This document shows positions 13,762-21,482 of a stretch of DNA of 23,817 bases, piece by piece. The DNA is from Bacteroidales bacterium (GTDB taxonomy: Bacteria; Bacteroidota; Bacteroidia; Bacteroidales; ML635J-15). A program made the position numbers and the translations under genes. Under the pieces are notes generated by a model. The model had not been told where the DNA came from. It worked only from the letters and a program-made list of their open reading frames with translations, and ran no database searches. The stretch spans positions 1 through 23,817 of the forward strand of contig JAQVGK010000004.1 of the NCBI GenBank assembly GCA_028696755.1. Reading direction: 5' to 3'. Each line of letters opens with the position of its first letter. The stretch's first letter is position 1.

Positions 13762-16275
13762 TCACCAAATTCCACTCACTTCAAACCCACATTCACCACA
13801 TACTCCATTAAATCCATTTGTTTCAGAATCAAAGCCTTTTCTCCTAATCAAAACATTGCCACATTTTGGACAAACAGTATTTGTTTCGCCAGTCCTCACA
13901 TTGCCAACGTAAACATATTTTATGCCCTTGGATTTTGCAATTTCTGCCGCCGCTTCAACCGTTTCTACGGGTGTTGCCGGAACGTTTTGCATTTTGTAAG
14001 ATGGGAAAAATCTGCTAAAGTGTAAAGGAACGTCCGAAAACCCGTTTGCTAAAAGCCAATCGCACATTTCGGCAATCATTTCCATTTCGTCGGTATAACC
14101 CAGAATTACAAGATTGGTGATTTCGAGCCAAACAGAGCTTTCGTTAAGAATTTTTAAAGATGCAAGCACTGGTTCCAAATGAGCGGTGGTTAAACTTCGA
14201 TAAATGGAATCGTTAAAACATTTCAAATCAATATTTGCTGCATCAAGATAAGGAATTAATTCCTTCAGTGGTTCAGGATTGATATATCCATTTGAAACCA
14301 TAATGTTTTTAAGACCTTTTTCGTGTGCAAGCTTTGCAGTTTCGAGCATAAATTCGTAAAAAATCGTTGGCTCTGTGTATGTATAACTAATTGACTTACA
14401 ATTGTTTTTAATTGCAGAGTTCACGATTTGCTCTGGAGCTGCTGCAATGTATTCAATTTCGTCAGGGCTTTTTTGAGAAATGTGAGAATTCTGACAATTT
14501 TTACAATGCATATTGCAACCAGCTGTTCCAAATGAAAGAGTAGTTGTGCCTGGCATAAAATGATAAAAAGGCTTTTTTTCGACAGGGTCAATATGAATTG
14601 CAACTGGCTTTCCGTAACTGAGCGAAACCATTTCTCCAGCTTCGTTTGCACGTGCGTTGCAAACGCCTGTTTGACCTGGCATAAGCACGCAGGCATGCGG
14701 ACAAAGTGTACAAACTACTTTTCCATCGCCTAGCTTTTCGAAGTATTTAGTTTTTTTTTTCGGGTAAAGCCCCATTTCTTTTTCGGAGAACACAATTGCT
14801 TCGTAAATATAAATATCAGCATTTTTCCAGCCATCATAACCTATGCCGGCCTTATCGCGCGAGCAATGTCCTAGAAATTCTTCGAGAGTCCAGCCAGTTT
14901 CGGTTGCAACCTGTGGCAGAAAAGTTCCTCCTCTCCCGTTTTTGCTGATATAAATCCCATGTTTACCTAAAACAATTTGCTCCACAGAATCAATTTTCAC
15001 CATTGGAGTCAGAACTGAGATTTCAATATCTACGTAATCTAGCTCATCTTTCGAGATTGGCGAAAATCTATAATCGTTGAGTGCTGCCGCAGATGCCATT
15101 TCGACCACAACCTGATAAAGCGGTATTCCAGGTTCGAAGCGACCAATACAACCACGCAAATCGCCATTCTTGTGATAAGTTACAAAAGCACCGCATTTTT
15201 CGTTAAGATTTGTCGAGAAATTCATTGCCGACAAATCAGGCTTTTTGCCGTCAATAATCTTTGATTCAGCCGTTAGTCTTGCAAGTTCGAGAAGCTGAAT
15301 TTTCTCTTCATCACTAAGTTTAAACGATTTATCTTGTTTTTTTGTGAGAGATATTGCCCAATAACCAACAACCCTGTCGTGATCACCATATTGAGAATCG
15401 CCAGAGTTCTTATACTCAATTTTATTGTAATCGTAATTCTCCCCAGCCAGATACATCAAAGTTAAAACCGAAGGCCATGCACAGCAATTAGTTGCGAGAT
15501 TAGAAATATTTTGTTTTTTGCTGCGGGCAATTACATTTATCAACGAATCGGGATTTGCCGAACATATTGCATTTGCAGTTTCGAGATCTATTTTTACAGC
15601 GTCATCATATTTTGGGTAATGAGAAAAATCTGTAGAAATAATGAAAACATTTTCGTCGTTCCAGTATGGTTTTAACGCATCAGCAATATCGCGAGCAGCC
15701 TTAGCACCATCGCTACCAATTACAATTGGAACAATCTGAAAATCGTTCTGAAGATGAAACTGCAAAAGAGGCAATTGCACCTCGATGCTATGCTCGGTTT
15801 TATGAGCATTGGGATAAAACGAAAAAAAACTGTGTTTGGCGATTAGCTCGTTACAAATTTCGGTATTTACCTTAACCTCACCAAGAGGAGTTTCGTAATT
15901 GCCGACACTGTAAACCGAAGCACCTTCAAAGTAACTTGTATGACTTGATGCAATAATAAAAATATTCTTATATTGCTTGTCGGGATTGATTTGATTTATT
16001 GCCGAAGCAGCAACCTCTCCGCTAAAAACGTATCCCGCATGTGGCGAAATAATAGCAACAGCATCAGACTTTCTTTCTTTAGCTGGCGCAAATAAATGAA
16101 TCAAATCATTTGTAAGAGTTTCTTTTGTTCCGGAATAAAACTTTCCGGCTACTGCTGGCTTGCGATTCATAATGGTGTCGGGTTTTGAGGTTTGCGAAAA
16201 CAATGTAAAGCTCGATGACAATAAGATTATTGCCACAATGCACAGACTTAAAATATTCGCACTAATACGTTGCAT
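13762..16275 (-). CDS. AmmeMemoRadiSam triple fusion: MEMO1 - AMMECR1 - radical SAM (AmrS)
   Basis: One 837-residue chain contains three proteins that are usually separate genes. Residues 1-28 look like a signal peptide or membrane anchor (LCIVAIILLSSSFTLFSQ). Residues about 38-312 are the MEMO1/protein B domain (PAVAGKFYSG; metal-site-like residues H79 in PHAGYVFSG, HKTEH at 158-162, DFSHYP at 216-221, C264/C265). Residues about 318-500 are AMMECR1/protein A (LRGCIGRF at 373-380). Residues about 505-837 are the radical SAM enzyme: an N-terminal cysteine set CTLCPHAC with C539, the cluster motif CNMHCKNC (C587, C591, C594) and a C-terminal zinc-ribbon-like CPKCG...CGECG. The reaction of this system is not known to me. 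A start at M36 (16170) would give a cytosolic form, which suits an oxygen-sensitive iron-sulfur enzyme better. Confidence 0.93.
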   Translation of the reverse strand: MQRISANILSLCIVAIILLSSSFTLFSQTSKPDTIMNRKPAVAGKFYSGTKETLTNDLIHLFAPAKERKSDAVAIISPHAGYVFSGEVAASAINQINPDKQYKNIFIIASSHTSYFEGASVYSVGNYETPLGEVKVNTEICNELIAKHSFFSFYPNAHKTEHSIEVQLPLLQFHLQNDFQIVPIVIGSDGAKAARDIADALKPYWNDENVFIISTDFSHYPKYDDAVKIDLETANAICSANPDSLINVIARSKKQNISNLATNCCAWPSVLTLMYLAGENYDYNKIEYKNSGDSQYGDHDRVVGYWAISLTKKQDKSFKLSDEEKIQLLELARLTAESKIIDGKKPDLSAMNFSTNLNEKCGAFVTYHKNGDLRGCIGRFEPGIPLYQVVVEMASAAALNDYRFSPISKDELDYVDIEISVLTPMVKIDSVEQIVLGKHGIYISKNGRGGTFLPQVATETGWTLEEFLGHCSRDKAGIGYDGWKNADIYIYEAIVFSEKEMGLYPKKKTKYFEKLGDGKVVCTLCPHACVLMPGQTGVCNARANEAGEMVSLSYGKPVAIHIDPVEKKPFYHFMPGTTTLSFGTAGCNMHCKNCQNSHISQKSPDEIEYIAAAPEQIVNSAIKNNCKSISYTYTEPTIFYEFMLETAKLAHEKGLKNIMVSNGYINPEPLKELIPYLDAANIDLKCFNDSIYRSLTTAHLEPVLASLKILNESSVWLEITNLVILGYTDEMEMIAEMCDWLLANGFSDVPLHFSRFFPSYKMQNVPATPVETVEAAAEIAKSKGIKYVYVGNVRTGETNTVCPKCGNVLIRRKGFDSETNGFNGVCGECGFEVSGIW

Positions 16276-16293
16276 TTACCGAGTTTGTTTTTA

Positions 16294-16301
16294 CAAATAT
16301 A
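16294..16301 (-). promoter_or_regulatory. -7 promoter box of the AmmeMemoRadiSam gene
   Basis: On the minus strand TATATTTG matches TAnnTTTG, 18 bp upstream of the ATG at 16275. It supports use of the long, signal-peptide-bearing start. It lies in the 42-bp gap after the ATPase gene; no -33 element is clear. Confidence 0.45.
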
Positions 16302-16317
16302 GGGAAAAATTACAAAT

Positions 16318-17640
16318 TTAAACGGCTTCTTCTCCCAAATAGCCATACAATTGTTCTATGGAATAAAGCGGAATATTCAGCAACCAGTCATCATCACGAA
16401 AATTGGACATAGAAAAGCGAATGCTCTTTTCCGGTTCAAATTTGTCTTTAAAAACTCTTAAACTTTTTGCTTTTAGGTTCTCTTCGGCCTTTACCTCTAT
16501 TGGATAAATTTTATTTTTATGCTGAATTACATAATCAATTTCGGCACGCGCATTATCTGCTGACCAATAATAAAAATCCTTTGCATCGGAATTTAGCACT
16601 GCCAATTGCTGTAAAACAAACTGCTCTGTAAGAGATCCTTTAAATTCTGTAAAAACAGAGCTCTTACCGGTGAAAATCGAAGGTTCCAATTCTCCGATTG
16701 TCGAAAGTAAACCTACGTCTACAATAAATAGTTTAAAGAATTCTCTGTTTGCATAAGCTTTAAGCGGCAACGAGGGCTTACTAAGATTACTTACCGTATA
16801 AATCAATCCGCAGTCCTTTAACCATGCAAGTGCAATTTCATAGTCTTTTGCTCGAGCGCCACTTTTAAGTTGACCATAGATAAACTTTTTGTTTTCCTTT
16901 GACAATTGGGCAAGTGTTGAATTCCAAATTAGCCTTATTCTTGGAACAATATCTTCTGGTGCATGTTTGGAAAAGTCGAGTTCATAAGCTGTTAGAATGT
17001 GGTTATGAACATCTCTTACTGTTGTAAAAGAATTAGTTTCTGCAAAATTTAATACAGCTTCTGGCATGCCTCCCACATAGTAATATTGCTTTAATCTATC
17101 AATAAATTTTGTTTTAAATGTTTGAATCATTATTGCATCTCGACTATTGAGAATGTCAACCAGAGCGACATCTCCCATGGCAAGCAAGAATTCGGAGTAA
17201 CTCATCGGATGCAAAGTTATAAAATTCACCTTTCCAACGGGAAACGACAAACCAGCATGCATAGCCATGCCCAATAACGAACCAGCCGACACAATATGAT
17301 AATCTGGTGCGTCCTCACAGAAGTATTTTAGCGATGTAAGCGCTTCGGGAATTTGCTGAATCTCGTCAAAGATTATTAAACTTGTATGTTTCTCTGCCTT
17401 CTTTCCTGTTTCGGCTGACAAAGCCAATAAAATCCTCTGAGTATCATAACCATTTTCGAAAATCTTAGCAAGGTGAGGGGATTGTTCGAAATTAAGATAA
17501 ATTGTATCATTGTAATACAGACGTCCAAACTCCTTCATCAACCAAGTTTTCCCAGTTTGACGAGCACCCTGAATAATAAGAGGTTTCCTTTTCGGAGAAT
17601 TTTTCCATTTAACAAGATCATCTATTTTGTTTCGTATCAT
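16318..17640 (-). CDS. AAA_14/DUF4143 ATPase
   Basis: A 440-residue ATPase of the AAA_14 plus DUF4143 type. Walker A is GARQTGKT at residues 25-32 and Walker B LIIFDEIQQ around 86-94 (D90, E91). The C-terminal DUF4143 region carries a restriction-endonuclease-like pattern near residues 365-395 (DNARAEIDYVIQHKNKIYPIEVKAEE: D, then E-x-K). These proteins are abundant and highly multiplied in Bacteroidota; their cellular role is unclear and no partner is adjacent. It is transcribed away from the restriction locus, and the intervening 292 bp hold the 17-bp repeats and a good promoter for this gene. Complete and of normal family length. Confidence 0.9.
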   Translation of the reverse strand: MIRNKIDDLVKWKNSPKRKPLIIQGARQTGKTWLMKEFGRLYYNDTIYLNFEQSPHLAKIFENGYDTQRILLALSAETGKKAEKHTSLIIFDEIQQIPEALTSLKYFCEDAPDYHIVSAGSLLGMAMHAGLSFPVGKVNFITLHPMSYSEFLLAMGDVALVDILNSRDAIMIQTFKTKFIDRLKQYYYVGGMPEAVLNFAETNSFTTVRDVHNHILTAYELDFSKHAPEDIVPRIRLIWNSTLAQLSKENKKFIYGQLKSGARAKDYEIALAWLKDCGLIYTVSNLSKPSLPLKAYANREFFKLFIVDVGLLSTIGELEPSIFTGKSSVFTEFKGSLTEQFVLQQLAVLNSDAKDFYYWSADNARAEIDYVIQHKNKIYPIEVKAEENLKAKSLRVFKDKFEPEKSIRFSMSNFRDDDWLLNIPLYSIEQLYGYLGEEAV

Positions 17641-17653
17641 TATTTTTTTTTAG

Positions 17654-17685
17654 CAAATTTACATCTAATTTTCTCATAATCCAAA
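17654..17685 (-). promoter_or_regulatory. Bacteroidota-type promoter of the DUF4143 ATPase gene
   Basis: Minus-strand TTTG (17685-17682), 20 bp spacer, TAAATTTG (17661-17654): a full match to the TTTG-N19-21-TAnnTTTG consensus, with initiation about 8 nt before the ATG at 17640. The -33 element lies 8 bp from the first of the 17-bp direct repeats. Confidence 0.65.
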
Positions 17686-17692
17686 TAAATTT

Positions 17693-17773
17693 ACATTTTT
17701 ACGTACGTATTTATGTGATTTCACACATTTTTACGTACGTATATTTGTAATATTTAACATTTTTACGTACGTA
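17693..17773 (+). repeat. Three 17-bp direct repeats at exact 32-bp period (operator- or iteron-like)
   Basis: The perfect 17-mer ACATTTTTACGTACGTA occurs at 17693-17709, 17725-17741 and 17757-17773, separated by two different 15-bp spacers. Each copy contains the 10-bp palindrome TACGTACGTA. After copies two and three the sequence continues as TATATTTG and TAATTTTG, both fitting the -7 promoter consensus on the plus strand. The array lies between the divergent ATPase gene and the restriction region. A 32-bp period equals about three helical turns, which would place bound proteins on one face of the DNA. Confidence 0.9.
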
Positions 17774-17920
17774 ATTTTGTAAAGCTTACCGATTTATCCA
17801 AAGAATTGCAAAACACATTATCTAGAACAAACTTTGAATCATCATTATCCTTTTCAAAGGAAAAACTAATAACCCAGAGAATCTTAACGCAAAATATTTT
17901 TACTTTAAATGAAATTTAGC

Positions 17921-17928
17921 TAATTTTG
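17921..17928 (+). promoter_or_regulatory. -7 promoter box directly before the 273-residue gene
   Basis: TAATTTTG matches TAnnTTTG but ends only four bases before the GTG start at 17933. If used, the message would be essentially leaderless. The -33 position holds only a T-run. Confidence 0.35.
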
Positions 17929-17932
17929 TAGA

Positions 17933-18754
17933 GTGGAAAAAATTGGATTCATAGAGATAAGTATATCAGGCGCAAAGGGAAATCTTGAGTTGTCGCCTGA
18001 CAATTTCGACATTCGGGAAATTATCACTATACTTGAGAATGCGGAAAACTTGCTATATCCAGGTGATAAAAAAGACAGACCAAATATTAGCTATAAGATT
18101 GAGGAAGGCTCGGTAAAGCATATACTCAAAACGTCGATTCAGTTTATTATTGGTTTTAACGCAATTATTGGACAGATAAATCAGGCGCAAAATATTGATT
18201 TTCTTGATTTAAATTCTGCTAAAGCTTTTGAAAACATTCAGAATATTGCTTTAAAAAAAGATTATGTCTTTAATATCAAAACTTCAATTGACGAATCAAA
18301 CCAAGTAAGAATTGACAAAACAACCAAATTTTACAGGTCGGAAGCAATATGGGCAGATGCAGAATTTTACTTCTATGGTAAAGTTACCAATGCTGGAGGA
18401 AAGGACAAGGCAAATATTCACATTTACACCGAAGAAACTGGAACAATAAGAATACAGACTCCCATTAGCTTTTTAGAGCAGTACAACGAAAATTTGCTTT
18501 ATAAATCGTTTGGCATCAGAGCTTCAGGCAAGCAACATTCCGAAACAGGAGAAATTGATCAATCTTCATTAAAATTCATTGAGCTAGTTGATTATCAACC
18601 CAAATATGATGAACAATATCTAAAATCCTTGCGCGACAAAGCTAAAAAATCATGGTTGAGCGGCATAAATCCTGATAATTGGTTAAATGAAATACGTGGG
18701 GGATATGATCTAAACATTATTCAAAACCAAACATTTGGAATTTTGGATTTGTAG
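17933..18754 (+). CDS. Hypothetical protein upstream of the type I restriction locus
   Basis: A 273-residue soluble protein with no signal peptide or membrane segment that I cannot assign. The N-terminal 75 residues (GFIEISISGAKGNLELSPDNFDIREI, then YKIEEGSVKHILKTSIQFIIG) suggest a mixed alpha/beta domain; the middle (about 130-220) is beta-rich with YFYGKVTNAGGKDKANIHIY; the C-terminus is helical (YLKSLRDKAKKSWLSGINPDNWLNEIRGGYD). The start is GTG at 17933, since no ATG occurs in the first 75 codons. It is followed 196 bp later by hsdR in the same direction, so a link to the restriction system is possible but not shown. The stretch 18755-18950 between them holds no recognisable element. Confidence 0.7.
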   Translation: MEKIGFIEISISGAKGNLELSPDNFDIREIITILENAENLLYPGDKKDRPNISYKIEEGSVKHILKTSIQFIIGFNAIIGQINQAQNIDFLDLNSAKAFENIQNIALKKDYVFNIKTSIDESNQVRIDKTTKFYRSEAIWADAEFYFYGKVTNAGGKDKANIHIYTEETGTIRIQTPISFLEQYNENLLYKSFGIRASGKQHSETGEIDQSSLKFIELVDYQPKYDEQYLKSLRDKAKKSWLSGINPDNWLNEIRGGYDLNIIQNQTFGILDL

Positions 18755-18950
18755 AAAGCATTTTTTTTCTTAGTTCAAATCTTGTTTATTCCAATTCAAT
18801 AACATACCACTTTTTCAATTCAAGCCTGTACCGAATAATTGTAAAGCTAAATTCCACCAAAAGAATAAATGTTATTTTTTCCGACAGACTTGCTCGATTA
18901 TTAGACTATTTATGTATCTTGCAAACAATTTTATTTTTTTGACTGGCTAA

Positions 18951-21482
18951 ATGTTACAAAACGAGGCACATGCAAGGATTAAGATAAACCAACTACTCGA
19001 AGAGGCAGGTTGGAGATTCTTCGATACAGCCGAAGCTAAGGCAAATATTCTGCTCGAGAATCATGTGAAAATTTCGCAAAAAGAAATTGATGCTTGGGGA
19101 AACGATTATGAAAAAGTAAAATCGGGATCGCTCGATTTCTTATTGATAGATACCGACAATAAACCGATTTGTGTTCTCGAAGCAAAAAAGGAAAGTTTGC
19201 ATCCTCTTGTCGCTAAGGAACAAGCGCGAAAATATGCTAATACGGTTGGTGCTCAATTTATAATTCTTTCGAATGGTATTGTGCATTACTTGTGGGATCT
19301 AAAAAAAGGAAATCCCAAACCGATTTATAAATTTCCGTCTCCTCACGAAATTGGTGCAATAAAAGAATGGAATCCCGACAGAAATTCATTAGCTACAGAA
19401 CCTGTTGGAATTGATTATATTGTTACTGTTCAAATGCCTGATTATGCTCAGCGACCAGGTTGGAATGGAAGTATTGAGACGAGTAAGGATTTTATTTGGA
19501 CAAATGGACTTCGATTTTTAAGACCATATCAGCTAAATGCAATTTTACATTTGCAAAAAGCTGTGAGAGCAGGTAAAGACCGCTTTCTGTACGAAATGGC
19601 AACTGGTACAGGCAAAACCTTAACTGCTGCGGCAGTTATTCGATTGTTTTTAAGGACAAAAAATGCAAGAAAAATTTTATTTCTTGTTGATAGACTAGAA
19701 CTCGAAGACCAAGCGTGGAAAGCGTTTACCAACTATTTAAAGCCAGATTATTCAACATATATTTTTAAAGAACACAAAAGCGACTGGCGAAAAGCCGACA
19801 TTGTTGTTACAACCATTCAATCGCTTATGTTTGACAATAAATATCGCACACAGTTTTCGCCTACAGATTTTGATTTGCTTATTTCGGACGAATCGCACCG
19901 CTCAATTTCGGGAAATGCAAGAGCTGTTTTTGAATATTTTCATGGTTACAAGTTGGGTTTAACAGCTACACCAAAGGATTATTTAAAAGGTGTTGATCCC
20001 GATAAAGTAAGAGAAAACGACCCACGCGAAATTGAAAGAAGAATGTTACGCGATACTTATGCAACATTCGGATGCGAAGGTGGCGATCCAACATTTCGAT
20101 ACTCGTTGATAGACGGGGTAAAAGATGGATATTTGGTAAATCCACGTGTTTTGGATGCAAGAACCGAAATAACTACGCAGTTGCTTTCCGACGAAGGTTA
20201 TGCTGTTGCAGTTATCACCGATGAAGGCGAAGAATCTGAAACTTTTGTGTCTAGGGATTTTGAACATAAATTCTTTTCCGATAAAACCAATCGTGTGTTT
20301 TGTCAGACATTTATAGAAAATGCTTTGCGCGACCCGATTACCAACGAAATTGGTAAAACAATAATCTTTGCAGTTAGTCAAAATCATGCCCGAAAGCTTA
20401 CCGAGATTCTAAACGAATTTGCCGAACAGCTTTTTCCAAATAAATACAATTCCGATTTTGCTGTTCAGGTTACCTCACAGGTGGGCGACGCTCAGCAAAT
20501 GACAATTAATTTTACCAATAACAATTTGAATGGTAAAACAACTTGGCTCGATGGCTACAAGTCTGGAAAAACTCGCATTTGTGTTACCGTTGGAATGATG
20601 ACAACAGGTTATGATTGTCCCGATTTGCTAAATCTTTGTATGATGCGTCCAATTTTCAGTCCCTCAGATTTTGTACAGATAAAAGGACGTGGAACCCGCA
20701 AAAATACATTTGAATTCAAACATAAAAACGAATTTGGCGACGAAGAGCAAGTGAAATTCGAAAAGGAATATTTTAAACTCTTTGATTTCTTTGCCAATTG
20801 CGAATATTTTGAGGAAAAGTTTGATTATGACGAAAAAATAAAACTTCCTCAGCCAAGACCTACTGGCGCGGGACCATTGCCTCCACCACCACCTCAAAAA
20901 ATCTACACAAATCTTAAGCCCGATCCATTAGCAATTTTTAACGAGCAGCAAATAGGATACGAGGGAATGAAGATTGATCGTATGCTGTTTACGAAGTTCG
21001 AAGACCGCATTGTAATGGACGACATCATTAAAAAGAATGTGGAACTTGGCAATTGGGAACAAGTTGTCTCGCATATACAAAACGAGATTTTCGATAAACC
21101 CGAAGAATACTTTAACCTTGAGAAATTGCGTAAAGCTGCAAAGATTGACCGTAACGTTTCGATAAGAGAAATGGTCGAAAAAGTATTTGGGATAATTCCA
21201 AAATTCAAATCGAAAGACGAGTTGCTGGAAGAAGAATTCGACAAATTTATTTCAATTTATCCACCCGAAGAGGATGTGAATTTGAGGGCTTTAAAGTATT
21301 TTTTCAAAGCATATATTGTTGATGGCGAAATAAGGAAAATTATCGAAGCCAAAGATTTTCATGCGTTACAAACACATCCAACTCTTACCATTTCGCAATT
21401 TAAGGAAGTTGGCGTAAAATATCGCGAGGTGATTCCTGTTTATATTAAGGATTATGTTAAACTTGAGAATTTTGCAGCATAA
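18951..21482 (+). CDS. hsdR: Type I restriction enzyme R subunit (EcoEI-like HsdR)
   Basis: An 843-residue restriction subunit: an N-terminal PD-(D/E)xK nuclease (D62 in SLDFLL, E77 and K79 in LEAKK), a superfamily 2 translocase with Walker A ATGTGKT at residues 217-223, DESH box at 313-316, LTATP at 337-341, and a helicase C domain with GMMTTGYDCP and QIKGRGTRKN. A proline-rich linker near residue 640 (GPLPPPPPQ) leads to the C-terminal EcoEI-type HsdM/HsdS contact domain. It translocates and cuts DNA lacking the modification, in a complex with HsdM and HsdS. All catalytic motifs are intact. It ends one base into the next gene's ATG (TAATG), so the downstream gene is tightly coupled to it. 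Confidence 0.96.
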   Translation: MLQNEAHARIKINQLLEEAGWRFFDTAEAKANILLENHVKISQKEIDAWGNDYEKVKSGSLDFLLIDTDNKPICVLEAKKESLHPLVAKEQARKYANTVGAQFIILSNGIVHYLWDLKKGNPKPIYKFPSPHEIGAIKEWNPDRNSLATEPVGIDYIVTVQMPDYAQRPGWNGSIETSKDFIWTNGLRFLRPYQLNAILHLQKAVRAGKDRFLYEMATGTGKTLTAAAVIRLFLRTKNARKILFLVDRLELEDQAWKAFTNYLKPDYSTYIFKEHKSDWRKADIVVTTIQSLMFDNKYRTQFSPTDFDLLISDESHRSISGNARAVFEYFHGYKLGLTATPKDYLKGVDPDKVRENDPREIERRMLRDTYATFGCEGGDPTFRYSLIDGVKDGYLVNPRVLDARTEITTQLLSDEGYAVAVITDEGEESETFVSRDFEHKFFSDKTNRVFCQTFIENALRDPITNEIGKTIIFAVSQNHARKLTEILNEFAEQLFPNKYNSDFAVQVTSQVGDAQQMTINFTNNNLNGKTTWLDGYKSGKTRICVTVGMMTTGYDCPDLLNLCMMRPIFSPSDFVQIKGRGTRKNTFEFKHKNEFGDEEQVKFEKEYFKLFDFFANCEYFEEKFDYDEKIKLPQPRPTGAGPLPPPPPQKIYTNLKPDPLAIFNEQQIGYEGMKIDRMLFTKFEDRIVMDDIIKKNVELGNWEQVVSHIQNEIFDKPEEYFNLEKLRKAAKIDRNVSIREMVEKVFGIIPKFKSKDELLEEEFDKFISIYPPEEDVNLRALKYFFKAYIVDGEIRKIIEAKDFHALQTHPTLTISQFKEVGVKYREVIPVYIKDYVKLENFAA

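Noticed and set aside
14421..14696. Separate 91-residue minus-strand gene
   Set aside because: It lies wholly inside the radical SAM domain in another frame and has no recognisable motif.
17693..17773. CRISPR-like array (three repeats with unique spacers)
   Set aside because: Repeats of 17 bp and spacers of 15 bp are far too short, there are only three copies, and no cas genes are present. Operator or iteron sites fit better.
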